64,000 bases of DNA, from positions 615,847 to 679,846 of the forward strand of contig NZ_CP011037.1 of assembly GCF_002221505.1 (NCBI RefSeq), read 5' to 3'. The stretch comes from Pseudoalteromonas nigrifaciens. Lineage in GTDB: Bacteria; Pseudomonadota; Gammaproteobacteria; Enterobacterales; Alteromonadaceae. Below are positions 55,168 to 64,000 of the stretch, in pieces. The translations under genes and the position numbers were made by a program. The notes under the pieces are model-generated. The model was not told the DNA's origin. It searched no databases and was given only the letters and a program-made list of their open reading frames with translations. The stretch's first letter is position 1; every line of letters starts with the position of its first letter.

Positions 55168-57543
55168 TTATTTAGCTAGTTTTTCAGCTAAGTATAACCA
55201 TGTTTCTAGTACTGTATCTGGGTTTAATGAAACAGAGTCGATGCCCTGCTCTACTAACCATGCTGCAAAATCTTCATGATCAGAAGGACCTTGACCACAA
55301 ATACCTACATACTTGCCTTTTTCTTTAGCTGTTTTAATTGCCATAGAAAGTAGCTTTTTGATTGCAGGGTCGCGTTCATCAAATAGATGTGCGATTAAAC
55401 CTGAGTCACGATCTAAACCAAGCGTTAGCTGAGTTAAGTCGTTTGAACCGATAGAAAAACCATCAAAATGCTCTAAAAACTCTTCAGCTAATAGTGCGTT
55501 TGAAGGCAGTTCACACATCATAATTACTTTTAGACCATTATCGCCACGTTTAAGGCCATGCTCTTCAAGTAGTTCAATAACACGTTTACCTTCTTCAACG
55601 GTACGTACGAATGGGATCATGATTTCGATATTGGTCATGTCCATGCCGTTTCTTACGCGTTTAATTGCTTCACACTCTAGAGCAAAACAGTCGCGGAAAG
55701 CTTCTGACACATAACGAGCGGCGCCACGAAAACCTATCATAGGGTTTTCTTCTTCCGGTTCGTATTGTTGGCCGCCAACTAAGTTTGCGTACTCGTTTGA
55801 TTTAAAATCAGACATACGAACAATTACACGCTCTGGTGCAAATGCACACGCCAGAGTAGAAATACCTTCAACCAATTTAGAGATATAAAACTCTACCGGA
55901 GATTCATAACCGGCCATCATGTCGGTAATCTCTGCTTTTAACGCATCACTTTGTGCATCAAAATTAAGTAGTGCTTTAGGGTGAACGCCAATCATACGGT
56001 TGATAATAAATTCAACACGGGCTAGGCCAACACCTGAATGCGGTAAACGAGCAAAATCGAATGCACGATCTGGATTACCTACGTTCATCATTACTTTCAT
56101 TGGTAACTCAGGCATTTCGTCAACACGTGAAGTAAGTACTTCAAAGTCTAAAATACCCTCGTAGATGAAACCTGTATCACCTTCGGCACATGATACGGTA
56201 ACTTCTTGACCAGCTGTAATTAAATCAGTTGCGTTACCACAGCCAACAACGGCTGGAATACCAAGTTCACGTGCAATAATTGCAGCATGACAAGTACGGC
56301 CACCACGATTTGTAACAATCGCTGCAGCACGTTTCATGATAGGTTCCCAATCTGGGTCGGTCATGTCGGTAACTAAAATGTCGCCTACTTGAACCTGATC
56401 CATCTCTTTGATTGAGTTAAGAACACGAACAACACCGCTACCAATTTTATGACCAATTGCACGGCCTTCAACAACAACCTTGCTGGTGCCATTTAATTGA
56501 AAACGTTCCATTACGTTGGCATCTTCGTTTGAGCGAACCGTTTCTGGACGAGCTTGAACTATATATAGTTTGCCGTCGTTACCGTCTTTTGCCCATTCGA
56601 TGTCCATTGGACGACCGTAATGTTTTTCGATGATTACAGCTTGCTTGGCAAGTTCTTGCACTTCTTCATCTGTAATCGAAAATTTATTTGAAAGCTCAGG
56701 GGCAACATCAACGATGTCTACTTGCTTACCATGTGCTTTGTCTTCTGAGTAAATCATTTGAATGGCTTTAGAGCCAATGTTACGACGTACTACTGAAGGT
56801 TTGTTTTTAAGTAATGTTGGTTTATGAACATAAAATTCATCAGGGTTTACTGCGCCCTGTACAACCATTTCTCCTAGCCCGTAGCTTGATGTGATAAATA
56901 CAACATCTTCAAAACCAGACTCGGTATCAATACTAAACATAACGCCAGATGCTGACTTATCTGAACGAACCATGCGTTGTATACCAGCAGACAGTGCAAC
57001 ACCACGGTGATCGTACCCTTGATGAACACGGTAAGAGATAGCGCGGTCGTTAAATAATGAAGCAAATACGTGTTTAATAGCGACCATTACTGAGTCGATA
57101 CCAACAACGTTTAGGAAAGTTTCTTGCTGGCCTGCGAATGATGCGTCTGGCATGTCTTCAGCAGTAGCTGATGAACGTACTGCAAATGAAACATCGGCTG
57201 CTGTGTCGCCGTGGAGTTGGCTGTATGCTTCGCGAATGGCTTTATCTAGATTAGGTTGGAATGGTGTATCGATTATCCATTGGCGGATATCGGCACCGAC
57301 TTTAGCGAGTGTATTCACATCTTCAACATCAAGTGTATCTAGAATATCGTGAATTTTTGCGGTGAGTCCTGATTGATCTAAAAACTCATTAAAAGCATCA
57401 GCGGTAGTTGCAAAACCACCCGGCACTTGTACACCTGCGTTTGCTAGGTTTGAAATCATTTCGCCAAGTGAAGCGTTTTTACCGCCAACACGAGGAACAT
57501 CTTGCATACCAAGCTCTTGATACCAGAGAACGTATTCTTGCAC
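55168..57543 (-). CDS. ppsA: Phosphoenolpyruvate synthase
   Basis: A 791-aa enzyme that makes PEP from pyruvate and ATP. I start it at the GTG complementary to 57541-57543: GGAG lies 8 bases upstream and the product then begins [12 protein letters not shown], as in known PpsA proteins; the longer frame has no support. The ATP-grasp part has [12 protein letters not shown] and [22 protein letters not shown]. The phospho-histidine motif is [21 protein letters not shown]. The PEP/pyruvate barrel is at the C-terminus ([17 protein letters not shown]). It is divergent from ppsR. Confidence 0.96.
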   Translation of the reverse strand: MQEYVLWYQELGMQDVPRVGGKNASLGEMISNLANAGVQVPGGFATTADAFNEFLDQSGLTAKIHDILDTLDVEDVNTLAKVGADIRQWIIDTPFQPNLDKAIREAYSQLHGDTAADVSFAVRSSATAEDMPDASFAGQQETFLNVVGIDSVMVAIKHVFASLFNDRAISYRVHQGYDHRGVALSAGIQRMVRSDKSASGVMFSIDTESGFEDVVFITSSYGLGEMVVQGAVNPDEFYVHKPTLLKNKPSVVRRNIGSKAIQMIYSEDKAHGKQVDIVDVAPELSNKFSITDEEVQELAKQAVIIEKHYGRPMDIEWAKDGNDGKLYIVQARPETVRSNEDANVMERFQLNGTSKVVVEGRAIGHKIGSGVVRVLNSIKEMDQVQVGDILVTDMTDPDWEPIMKRAAAIVTNRGGRTCHAAIIARELGIPAVVGCGNATDLITAGQEVTVSCAEGDTGFIYEGILDFEVLTSRVDEMPELPMKVMMNVGNPDRAFDFARLPHSGVGLARVEFIINRMIGVHPKALLNFDAQSDALKAEITDMMAGYESPVEFYISKLVEGISTLACAFAPERVIVRMSDFKSNEYANLVGGQQYEPEEENPMIGFRGAARYVSEAFRDCFALECEAIKRVRNGMDMTNIEIMIPFVRTVEEGKRVIELLEEHGLKRGDNGLKVIMMCELPSNALLAEEFLEHFDGFSIGSNDLTQLTLGLDRDSGLIAHLFDERDPAIKKLLSMAIKTAKEKGKYVGICGQGPSDHEDFAAWLVEQGIDSVSLNPDTVLETWLYLAEKLAK

Positions 57544-57798
57544 GGATCTTTCTCCAAAAAAACAAATTGTAGTACTAAATACCAACTAATTAACATTTAA
57601 TCATTTTAGCGAGTTAGACATTGTATTAACAAGTTAAAAATTTTCATGTAGAACAACTACCTGTTAATTTTTATGTTGCTAATAAAGCGCTTCCTATCGC
57701 TATAATTGACTATTTACTTAATACAATCGATATAACTGTGAGAGTTAAGAAAGAAAACCTTTTATAAAGGTCACACCCATTCTACACTGGCAACAGTC

Positions 57799-57815
57799 CT
57801 CACGTAAACCGTGAG
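57799..57815 (+). other. Hairpin in the ppsR leader
   Basis: CTCACG, a 5-nt loop and CGTGAG lie 42 bp before the ppsR start in the 313-bp ppsA/ppsR divergent gap. It may be part of the leader RNA or an operator. The rest of the gap is AT-rich with no gene. Confidence 0.4.
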
Positions 57816-57856
57816 AAACTTAATTTTAAAATTAAAAGTAATAAAAAAGAGGATTT

Positions 57857-58666
57857 ATGAGAACTGCTTTTTATATTTCAGATGGCACAGCAATTACTTC
57901 TGAGGTTTTTGGCCATGCTACTTTGTCACTGTTCCCTGTTGAATTTAATCATAAAACCATTCCCTTTGTAGAAACAGAAGAGAAAGCGCATCAAATTAAA
58001 GAGTTAATTAATGCAACGGCTAAAAGAGACGGTGAAAAGCCTTTAATATTTTTTACCTTTGTAAATTACAACTTAACTGAAATTATTAGCTCTGCTAATG
58101 CAGTGTGTTATGACTTTTTGACAACCTATAGCGAAAAAATAGAAAAAGAACTAAATGTGGCGCCAGTACCAAAAATTCATCGAACTCACTCTATTCATGA
58201 AAAAAGCTATGATTTTAGAATTGATGCGGTTAACTACGCGCTGATGAATGATGATGGCGGTAATATTAAAAACTATGGAGAGGCCGATATTATTTTAATC
58301 GGTGTGAGCCGCAGTGGTAAAACCCCAACGAGTTTATATTTAGCACTACAATATGGTATTAAAGCCGCTAACTACCCAATCACCGAAGACGACCTTGAAA
58401 CTGAAGGCCTGCCTAAATGCTTAATACCTTTTAAACATAAATTATTTGGCTTAACTATTGATCCTGAGCGCCTTGCTGCCATTAGAGATAGGCGTATGGC
58501 TAATTCTAAATACGCATCTATTCGTCAATGTCGTATAGAAGTGCGCGAAGTAGAAATGCTGTATAAGCGTAATAGAATTCCATTTTTAAACTCTACTCAT
58601 CACTCAGTTGAAGAAATATCAGCGAAGATTATATCTGATACCGATCTTGAGCGCCGTAAGTACTAA
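57857..58666 (+). CDS. ppsR: PpsR, regulatory kinase/phosphorylase of PEP synthase
   Basis: A 269-aa DUF299 family enzyme. It uses ADP to inactivate PpsA by threonine phosphorylation and reverses this with phosphate. The N-terminal YISDGTAITSEVFGHATL and the P-loop IILIGVSRSGKTPTSLYLA are both present. The pairing with ppsA, here divergent, is typical. Confidence 0.95.
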   Translation: MRTAFYISDGTAITSEVFGHATLSLFPVEFNHKTIPFVETEEKAHQIKELINATAKRDGEKPLIFFTFVNYNLTEIISSANAVCYDFLTTYSEKIEKELNVAPVPKIHRTHSIHEKSYDFRIDAVNYALMNDDGGNIKNYGEADIILIGVSRSGKTPTSLYLALQYGIKAANYPITEDDLETEGLPKCLIPFKHKLFGLTIDPERLAAIRDRRMANSKYASIRQCRIEVREVEMLYKRNRIPFLNSTHHSVEEISAKIISDTDLERRKY

Positions 58667-58701
58667 CTTACTTAGCGGTTAACTTAACTAAAAAGTATAA
58701 A

Positions 58702-58726
58702 AAACGCCGCTTAATTAGCGGCGTTT
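58702..58726. terminator. Terminator between ppsR and the DAHP synthase gene
   Basis: Arms AAACGCCGCT and AGCGGCGTTT with a 5-nt loop. The genes converge here. Confidence 0.88.
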
Positions 58727-58748
58727 GTATTTAGGGTAGTTATTTTAT

Positions 58749-60098
58749 TTATTTACGTGCGTCTTTTAATAAATCGGCAACTAAAAAGCCTAACTCTAAT
58801 ACTTGATCGGCATTTAAACGTGGGTCGCACTGGGTTTTATAGCGCTGTGCTAAATCGTCGTCAGACAGTCCGTACGCACCGCCAGTACACTCAGTAACAT
58901 GTTGGCCTGTCATTTCTAAATGCACGCCGCCTGCATAGCTGCCCTCGGCTTTATGCACTGCAAAAAACTGGCTGATCTCACGCATGATGTTATCAAAGCT
59001 ACGTGTTTTGTATCCTGAACTCGCCTTTTCGGTGTTACCGTGCATTGGATCAGAACTCCAAATTACTTTACGGCCTTCTTGTTGTACTTTGCGTACCAAT
59101 GCCGGCAGTTTTTCAGGGAGTATATCTGCGCCCATACGGGTAATTAATGTTAATCGACCTGGAATGTTATCTGGATTTAATGCATCAATTAAACGTATTA
59201 AATCATCAGGGTCCATACCTGGACCAACTTTAACCCCAATTGGGTTTTTAATTCCTTTAAAAAATTCAATGTGCGCGTGGTCTAGTTGACGCGTACGCTC
59301 GCCAATCCATACAAAGTGCGCAGAACAATCGTACCAATCGCCAGATAAATGGTCGCGGCGAGTTAGTGCTTCTTCGTAGCCTAGTAATAGCGCCTCGTGA
59401 GAGGTGTATAAATCGGTTTCTTTTAAGCTTGGTGCAATAGTAGAATTAATACCACACACTTCCATAAACTCAAGCGCATCTTGAATTTTATCAGCTAGCT
59501 GTTGATACTTTTCTTTTTGTGGATTGGCCGCAACAAAGCCCATATTCCAACGGTTTACTTGGTGTAAGTCAGCAAGGCCACCTTGTGCAAATGCACGCAG
59601 TAAGTTTAACGTAGCGGCACTGTGATGATACGCTGTCATTAGGCGTTGTGGATCTGGAATACGCGCTTGTTCGGTAAACTCAAAATTGTTAACAATGTCG
59701 CCACGGTATGACGGTAGTGATACGCCATCAATCGTTTCTAAATCTGCTGAACGTGGTTTTGCATACTGCCCTGCCATACGCGCTATTTTAACTACTGGGC
59801 ATTTACCGCCGTAAGTTAATACCACGGCCATTTGTAAAATTGTTTTAAAAGTATCGCGAATGTTAGCGGCATTAAAGTCACTAAACGACTCAGCACAATC
59901 ACCACCTTGTAGTAAAAAAGCGCGCCCTTCGCATACATCTTCTAGCTGCTTAAATAAACTTCTGGTCTCTTCAGCGAATACTAAAGGCGGAGCACTCTTT
60001 AATTGCGCTTCTACTGATTTAAGTGATTCTTGATCTGGGTAGTTTGGCTGCTGCAATATTGGCAGTTCTCTCCAGCTATTTGGGTTCCACGTTTGCAT
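58749..60098 (-). CDS. Class II DAHP synthase
   Basis: A 449-aa plant/Pseudomonas-type 3-deoxy-7-phosphoheptulonate synthase, the first step of the aromatic pathway, from PEP and erythrose 4-phosphate. Motifs include the opening [60 protein letters not shown] and the metal site [16 protein letters not shown] prefer the second of two close ATGs (complement at 60096-60098) because GAGGA lies 6 bases before it. It neighbours the PEP-making ppsA/ppsR pair, which may be functional. Confidence 0.93.
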   Translation of the reverse strand: MQTWNPNSWRELPILQQPNYPDQESLKSVEAQLKSAPPLVFAEETRSLFKQLEDVCEGRAFLLQGGDCAESFSDFNAANIRDTFKTILQMAVVLTYGGKCPVVKIARMAGQYAKPRSADLETIDGVSLPSYRGDIVNNFEFTEQARIPDPQRLMTAYHHSAATLNLLRAFAQGGLADLHQVNRWNMGFVAANPQKEKYQQLADKIQDALEFMEVCGINSTIAPSLKETDLYTSHEALLLGYEEALTRRDHLSGDWYDCSAHFVWIGERTRQLDHAHIEFFKGIKNPIGVKVGPGMDPDDLIRLIDALNPDNIPGRLTLITRMGADILPEKLPALVRKVQQEGRKVIWSSDPMHGNTEKASSGYKTRSFDNIMREISQFFAVHKAEGSYAGGVHLEMTGQHVTECTGGAYGLSDDDLAQRYKTQCDPRLNADQVLELGFLVADLLKDARK

Positions 60099-60367
60099 AT
60101 TCATTCCTCATTCCTATTTACCTGATACAACGAAATTAACGTATGCAGGGCTGTTTGTTCAAGGACTAAATTCACTATTTACTAATTATTTAGTTATGGG
60201 TTAGGTAATTAATATATTTAGCCATATATGTTGGGCCCTTAGCGCAAATATAAAATGATAAATAGAAAGAATATAACTGATTAAAAACATAAAGTTAAGA
60301 TTAATCATGGTTACTTTTTAGTTGTTGACCTACATTCAATCTGAGTTAATTATTATAACAGGTCGAG

Positions 60368-60391
60368 CTGGGAACACATCATACTTAAATT
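60368..60391 (-). other. Candidate Ter site, copy 1
   Basis: The 20-mer at 60372-60391 is repeated exactly at 61113-61132. On the minus strand it contains TTTAAGTATGATGTGTTC. The part TAAGTATGATGT matches TAAGTATGTTGT of E. coli TerB at 11 of 12 positions. Read by E. coli rules, it would stop a fork coming from the left. Confidence 0.5.
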
Positions 60392-61108
60392 GCACCATGT
60401 GTATTCTTAACTTTACAGTTAATATAAACAATAATTGACCAATAACTATGCACTTTTAAAAATACATGCTAAGGCGAGTTTTATTTACCACCGCAACATA
60501 TACTAGATGTTTATAAACAGTGGGTTTATTAGGCTAAAGCTCTCCCTGATTAAGGTTAAAATACAAAGACTTATTTGGTCTCAGTACTAAGTTTTTATAA
60601 AAATGTGAATAGTGGCAGTTATTACTGAGGTTAAAACTTATTTTAATATGTATAAGTTTTACGCTTTGCAGCATCTTATGCTGTAGTGTAAATAGACATG
60701 ACAACGTATTGTATTTCACCCAGGCATAATAGAATACTCTGCAATATATTAAGTTACTCTTTGTATGAACGTTTGGATCGGCACTAATTAACAGCACTAG
60801 CTAGCTGCTTAATTAGTTAAGCTACAGGGAACTCAAAATGGTTTGCCCTGCCCGGTACTAATAAATGTATATTCAGTTCTCACAAGCTAAACATTTTAAG
60901 TATCCCAAAGTATGAGCCGGTTAATTATATCAACCTCATTTTAAAGCCTCACTACAAATCATGGCTAAAGTTAAATTGCACTCAGAAGCTAGTAGGCCGT
61001 TATTAGCTGTAACCTATAACGGTATACAAATGTGAGTATTGGGGAATTATTATTAAGAGCTAAGCTACTCAAATGCATAAGCACGAGATTTAAAATTAAC
61101 CAAAGCCG

Positions 61109-61132
61109 CAAAGAACACATCATACTTAAATT
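61109..61132 (-). other. Candidate Ter site, copy 2
   Basis: Exact repeat of the copy-1 20-mer, extended to TTTG on the minus strand (GATGTGTTCTTTG). Same orientation as copy 1, 741 bp away. It lies about 110 bp before the tus start. Confidence 0.55.
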
Positions 61133-61208
61133 AGATTATTAGATAAACTTAGCCCCGAGTAAACTAGAATTATTTGCTAAACAAAGATAAGGTTATGTGC
61201 GATAATTA

Positions 61209-61230
61209 GTTAGGTAAGATGTGTTCTTTG
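61209..61230 (+). other. Candidate Ter site, copy 3, at the tus leader
   Basis: GGTAAGATGTGTTCTTTG is on the + strand. Over 22 positions it matches copy 2 at 19, in the opposite orientation. It ends right at the GGAGG ribosome site of tus. A bound Tus would block transcription or translation of its own gene, as at TerB of E. coli. Read by E. coli rules, it would stop a fork coming from the origin on the right. Confidence 0.55.
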
Positions 61231-61238
61231 GAGGTTGC

Positions 61239-62114
61239 ATGGTAACTAAAGTACAAATAAGAAGTCAGTTTGATTTAATGAGCGAACTAACATTAAGGCT
61301 AATAGAAGAGCTTAATCTATGTGAATATACAAAAGCCGAATATTATCAACTTCCTGATATAAGCACTGTTGATGAAGATAAAGTGGCCGAATCGATTAAA
61401 GTTACTAAAATATCAGGCGAACTAGCACATAAAGCTATATTAAATTCCTTTACTGACATTTATAAAAAACAAGGGCTAAGTAGCCGAGTTTTAAAGCGTC
61501 ATCCTGGCCTATTAGTTATAAAAAATGCTGACAAACAAGCACTAATTAATCGAATTGCTCAAGTAAATAAGGCAAAAGCAGCGTTTAAAGAGTGTATTTT
61601 AGCTATTGATAACAACGATGCTCGTTTTGAAGCGGTGCATAATGCAGTACCCAACTTAATTACTTTGGCTGCTTATCGAAAAATTCATAGTGAACATGAA
61701 TCGCCTTTTTCAGTACGATTTACCTGGATGCACAAACATGCAACTAAAACACTGACCAAAAAAATGGCCCTCGAAATGTTACAAAAGTCAGCTAGTTATA
61801 GAAACCCCAGAATGATCGACCAGCAAAAATGGCAGGCGCTAGTAGCACAAGAGCAATTACGGGTAGCAAGTTTAGGTGAAAAAGAAAAACTTAGAATTAG
61901 GCGCCCTACTCGAGTTAGCCCTCAGGTAAATGTGCGTTATACCGCGCAAAACCGTTATCACGTCAGTGCGGCGCTACCTTTTATTTTAATAAACCCAGAA
62001 CCAGACGTAAAACTTGGGGTATTACCAAATTACGAAAAACCATTAAGTCATCCACGAAAACGTGACTATGATTTTTTAGTAGATCGACTTTATTTAGAAC
62101 AAGTAGAAAAGTGA
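61239..62114 (+). CDS. tus: Tus, DNA replication terminus-site binding protein
   Basis: A 291-aa protein that I recognise as a Tus homologue. Compared from memory with E. coli Tus (309 aa), corresponding blocks appear in order. RHPGLLVIKNADKQALINRI and QVNKAKAAFKECI are in the first half. RFEAVHNAVPNLITLAAYR and VRFTWMHKHATKTL follow. EKLRIRRPTRVSPQVNVRY is near the end. The ATG at 61239 follows GGAGG; the frame's GTG at 61221 is less likely. Tus binds Ter DNA and blocks the replicative helicase from one side. Its place between a gene-free stretch and repA on a secondary replicon is the key point of this window. Confidence 0.88.
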   Translation: MVTKVQIRSQFDLMSELTLRLIEELNLCEYTKAEYYQLPDISTVDEDKVAESIKVTKISGELAHKAILNSFTDIYKKQGLSSRVLKRHPGLLVIKNADKQALINRIAQVNKAKAAFKECILAIDNNDARFEAVHNAVPNLITLAAYRKIHSEHESPFSVRFTWMHKHATKTLTKKMALEMLQKSASYRNPRMIDQQKWQALVAQEQLRVASLGEKEKLRIRRPTRVSPQVNVRYTAQNRYHVSAALPFILINPEPDVKLGVLPNYEKPLSHPRKRDYDFLVDRLYLEQVEK

Positions 62115-62124
62115 TTATGTTAAA

Positions 62125-62147
62125 AAGGTCACGCTAGGTGACCTTTG
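62125..62147. terminator. Terminator between convergent tus and repA
   Basis: Arms AAAGGTCAC and GTGACCTTT with a 5-nt loop. Confidence 0.85.
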
Positions 62148-62172
62148 TTATTATTGGACTCTGCAATAAAAA

Positions 62173-63387
62173 TTACTTATCTACTATTTCAACAAGTTTG
62201 TCTTCATCAATAAGCACAGCATTTTCTACAATACGCTTACCGCCTTGTATTTCAATTCGTTTATTGTGTTTATTCAGAGTAAGTATCTCATCACAAAATT
62301 GGTCTGATGGATGCATTTCGTAAGTGTAGTCAATAATATTACCGGTTTTATCGTCTTTAACATTGGTAATACTGTACTCAGAGATAGCTCCTTTCTCGAT
62401 CAAATCTTTCATTGTTGTGGTCATATCACGACGCAGCGCTTTTAATTTATTTTCGGTAATATTATCCGTTGAATAAATTGAGCCGTACTTTTCCATAATA
62501 GACAGTAATCTAAAATGGTATGTTTTACCCGGCGCTGCATAACGCCAAAGATGATATAAGCGCAGCATCATCCAACGCGATAATCCGCGTTTTAATTCTT
62601 GGGCGCTGTTAAAGTAATATCCTTTGTATTCAAGGTTATCAATCATGTTATGCACAAATGCATTTAAACACGCAACACATTTAACATTTCCGCCTTGACC
62701 TTTTTTTCCACTAAAATGCAGTGACGATAAAAAGTTCATGTTCGACTCGTAAAATGAATCATCAATATTTGTATTTTTGGTGTCTGTTGCTGAATATTTA
62801 AACGAAAGTTTCGAGCCTTGTAATGCTTCAAGTGATTCTTTAATTTGTGGATATGGCATAGATTGGCCAACGGTTTTCAGCTCTTGTGCTAATTCGTTCA
62901 TTGAAAAAACAACAGCATATTGAATACCGGACTTAAAATTTATTTTTACTATTTTACCTTTAGAAGCTAAACGGATCAGCGCACGTTCTACTTTTTCTTC
63001 TCGATCTGATGGCCAAACCAAATATTCTACGTCTTCACCATCTTTGCGTGTGCTAACAACCGCCGGCGTTATTTTTAATTCACCGTCGTACAAAATACCA
63101 TCTATTTTTTCAGATATTTTGCGTGTAATTATTGTTTTTTTAGGTGCTTCTTCTAATGGTAATTTTTTATGCCCCGAACGGACAAAGCGTCCCCATAAAT
63201 CATAATGGTTAAAAGTATTCGAATAAGCACGTAATCCATGAGCTGCATTTTCTATCGAAATCCGCACATCTTTATTATCTGTAAACAGTGCTAAGCTTTC
63301 ATTATCAATTGCACTTTCCACCCCGTGAATTTGGCCCCTTAGTGTATCGGGCAAGTTATCTACCGAGATGTTGACCTTTCGGCTCAT
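62173..63387 (-). CDS. repA: Plasmid-type replication initiator protein
   Basis: A 404-aa protein, counted from MSRKVNISVDNLPDTLRG; upstream ATG and GTG-type starts in frame are possible. It seems to contain two winged-helix-like regions (about residues 130-210 and 260-345), a plan shared by initiators of plasmid replicons. Segments such as SRWMMLRLYHLWRYAAPGKTYHF are typical of these. It reads away from an iteron array on its upstream side. It is the probable initiator of this replicon. The subfamily (R1-like RepA or other) cannot be fixed by eye. Confidence 0.82.
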   Translation of the reverse strand: MSRKVNISVDNLPDTLRGQIHGVESAIDNESLALFTDNKDVRISIENAAHGLRAYSNTFNHYDLWGRFVRSGHKKLPLEEAPKKTIITRKISEKIDGILYDGELKITPAVVSTRKDGEDVEYLVWPSDREEKVERALIRLASKGKIVKINFKSGIQYAVVFSMNELAQELKTVGQSMPYPQIKESLEALQGSKLSFKYSATDTKNTNIDDSFYESNMNFLSSLHFSGKKGQGGNVKCVACLNAFVHNMIDNLEYKGYYFNSAQELKRGLSRWMMLRLYHLWRYAAPGKTYHFRLLSIMEKYGSIYSTDNITENKLKALRRDMTTTMKDLIEKGAISEYSITNVKDDKTGNIIDYTYEMHPSDQFCDEILTLNKHNKRIEIQGGKRIVENAVLIDEDKLVEIVDK

Positions 63388-63662
63388 TGTTGTTATTTCC
63401 ATTTTTATTGCGACAGCTAATAACAACACATAAAGACAAAAAAGTTAAATGTTTAAGTTAGTATAAAAGTGATCTGAGCTAAAATAAAACCTTCGGATCA
63501 CTATTATACTAAGCGGATGCTAATTAACTCAATTTCAGATCATTATTTTACTAACTAGGCAGTTACAAATCTCATTTTTACTAACTCAGTGAGATTTTTG
63601 TCCATTACAAAGCTAAATTTTTAATATTTAACACGACAAATTAACTAAAAAACTAAAAGCCC

Positions 63663-63671
63663 TGTGGATAA
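63663..63671 (-). promoter_or_regulatory. Perfect DnaA box
   Basis: TGTGGATAA is the complement of TTATCCACA, the strongest DnaA-binding 9-mer. A near match TGTGTGTAA lies at about 63834. Confidence 0.85.
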
Positions 63672-63690
63672 GCACATATTGAGTTAGCAT

Positions 63691-63723
63691 AGATCTGATC
63701 TGTACCTACTACAGATCAGATCT
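63691..63723. repeat. Perfect 13-bp inverted repeat of two head-to-head iterons
   Basis: AGATCTGATCTGT and ACAGATCAGATCT surround a 7-nt spacer. Extending outward, each arm is an iteron (63686-63702 and 63712-63728). In iteron plasmids, such inverted pairs bind initiator dimers and repress the rep gene. Confidence 0.85.
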
Positions 63724-64000
63724 ATACTAATTAAAAGCCTTCTTTTACTACAGAATCGGTGTATAACTTTATAATTTACTTAGTATAAAACTGATCTAAC
63801 AGACCTTTTTTGTGCACAACTTAATGATTAACCTGTGTGTAACTATTATTTTAATTTTCAGCTTAGTAAAAAGCTGATCTGCTAGTAGATAAAGATCTGA
63901 TCTTAACCAAGTATAAAGCTGATCTGCTTATTTTATTATTATTCATATAAATCATGTGTTTATGACCTTTATTTAAGCCTCTATCCCTTAATACCTTATA

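Larger units (their letters stand above)
60099..61238. other. 1.1-kb gene-free stretch next to tus
   Basis: No convincing coding frame is present; an 87-codon frame at 60534-60797 has no ribosome site or protein-like composition. The stretch holds three copies of a Ter-like motif (listed separately), a dyad GCTTAA-TTAG-TTAAGC at 60807-60822 and a dyad CCGTTAT-N12-ATAACGG at about 60997-61022. The right end should contain the tus promoter. Such a long empty gap is unusual in this densely coded window. Confidence 0.75.
63460..63926. repeat. Iteron array, candidate replication origin
   Basis: At least eight 17-bp iterons close to AGTATAAARCTGATCTG. Plus strand: 63460-63476, 63686-63702, 63782-63798, 63865-63881, 63910-63926. 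Minus strand: 63495-63510, 63536-63552, 63712-63728. Every copy contains GATC, the Dam methylation site; about a dozen GATCs occur in 470 bp. The array lies upstream of repA in a gene-free stretch (63388-64000). The last 70 bases (63930-64000) are very AT-rich and could be the unwinding element. Confidence 0.82.

Noticed and set aside
60534..60797. An 87-codon frame on the minus strand in the gene-free stretch
   Set aside because: No ribosome site, low-complexity AT-driven composition and no resemblance to a known protein. The stretch is better explained as a non-coding terminus region.
61240..61252. GGTAACTAAAGTA at the tus start, resembling the right half of E. coli Ter
   Set aside because: It matches only the right half, overlaps codons 1-5 of tus, and is not repeated. 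The three AAGTATGATGTGTTC-type copies are better Ter candidates, though this site could be tested too.
63388..64000. The repeats near the right end taken as a CRISPR array
   Set aside because: The 17-bp units occur on both strands with irregular spacing and lie beside an initiator gene, so they are iterons.

Overview
The window looks like part of the secondary replicon (chromid, or 'chromosome II') of a marine gammaproteobacterium, most likely Pseudoalteromonas or a close relative. The evidence is gene content and protein resemblance, an AT-rich base composition, a plasmid-type replication initiator (404 aa, 62173-63387) beside an iteron array, and core genes (minCD, asd, ppsA) on the same molecule. 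No rRNA, tRNA, CRISPR array or insertion sequence was seen. The species cannot be fixed without a database search.

Layout. 0-2.3 kb: minD (partial), minC, ycgL and a lytic transglycosylase. 2.3-11.3 kb: GbsR-type regulator, alcohol dehydrogenase, a siderophore receptor with a good Fur box, secreted hydrolases, YcgN and a SpoU methylase. 11.5-24.4 kb: chemoreceptor, DsbA-like protein, then a complete TonB2-type energy system (DUF3450, TtpC, ExbB, ExbD, TonB, TPR protein) followed by a surface lipoprotein and an unusual TonB-dependent receptor, with a candidate Pho box upstream of the last two. 24.6-29.9 kb: small secreted proteins (one broken by an in-frame stop), asd, a bacterial voltage-gated channel with a calcium-channel-like filter, and small conserved genes. 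29.9-40.8 kb: umuDC under a LexA box, MarR and siderophore-interacting protein, LLM oxidoreductase, two patatins, and a citrulline/ornithine catabolic set (Lrp, ornithine cyclodeaminase, CtlX, AGCS symporter). 40.9-48.4 kb: a glycerol and gluconeogenesis island (glpD, class I aldolase, fbp, glpR, glpK, glpF) with a shared operator-like 12-mer. 48.4 kb: a dif-like XerCD site. 48.5-60.1 kb: SYLF lipoprotein, tyrosine recombinase, cation/proton antiporter, YdiJ, ppsA/ppsR and a class II DAHP synthase. 60.1-64 kb: a 1.1-kb gene-free stretch, tus, repA and the origin.

The strongest story is at the right end. A Tus homologue sits between the gene-free stretch and repA. Three copies of a 20-22 bp motif surround its promoter side, and they resemble part of the E. 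coli Ter sequence. Two copies face one way and one copy faces the other. Read by E. coli rules, the copy next to tus would stop a fork leaving the origin leftward. The other two would stop the rightward fork when it has gone round the circle and arrives past the dif-like site at 48.4 kb. This is a self-consistent layout for one-way replication with the terminus beside the origin. About two thirds of the genes in the window lie on the + strand, which agrees with rightward replication. The origin holds at least eight 17-bp iterons, each with a GATC, one perfect DnaA box and a large inverted repeat. Fork arrest, Ter function and dif function are inferences from sequence only.
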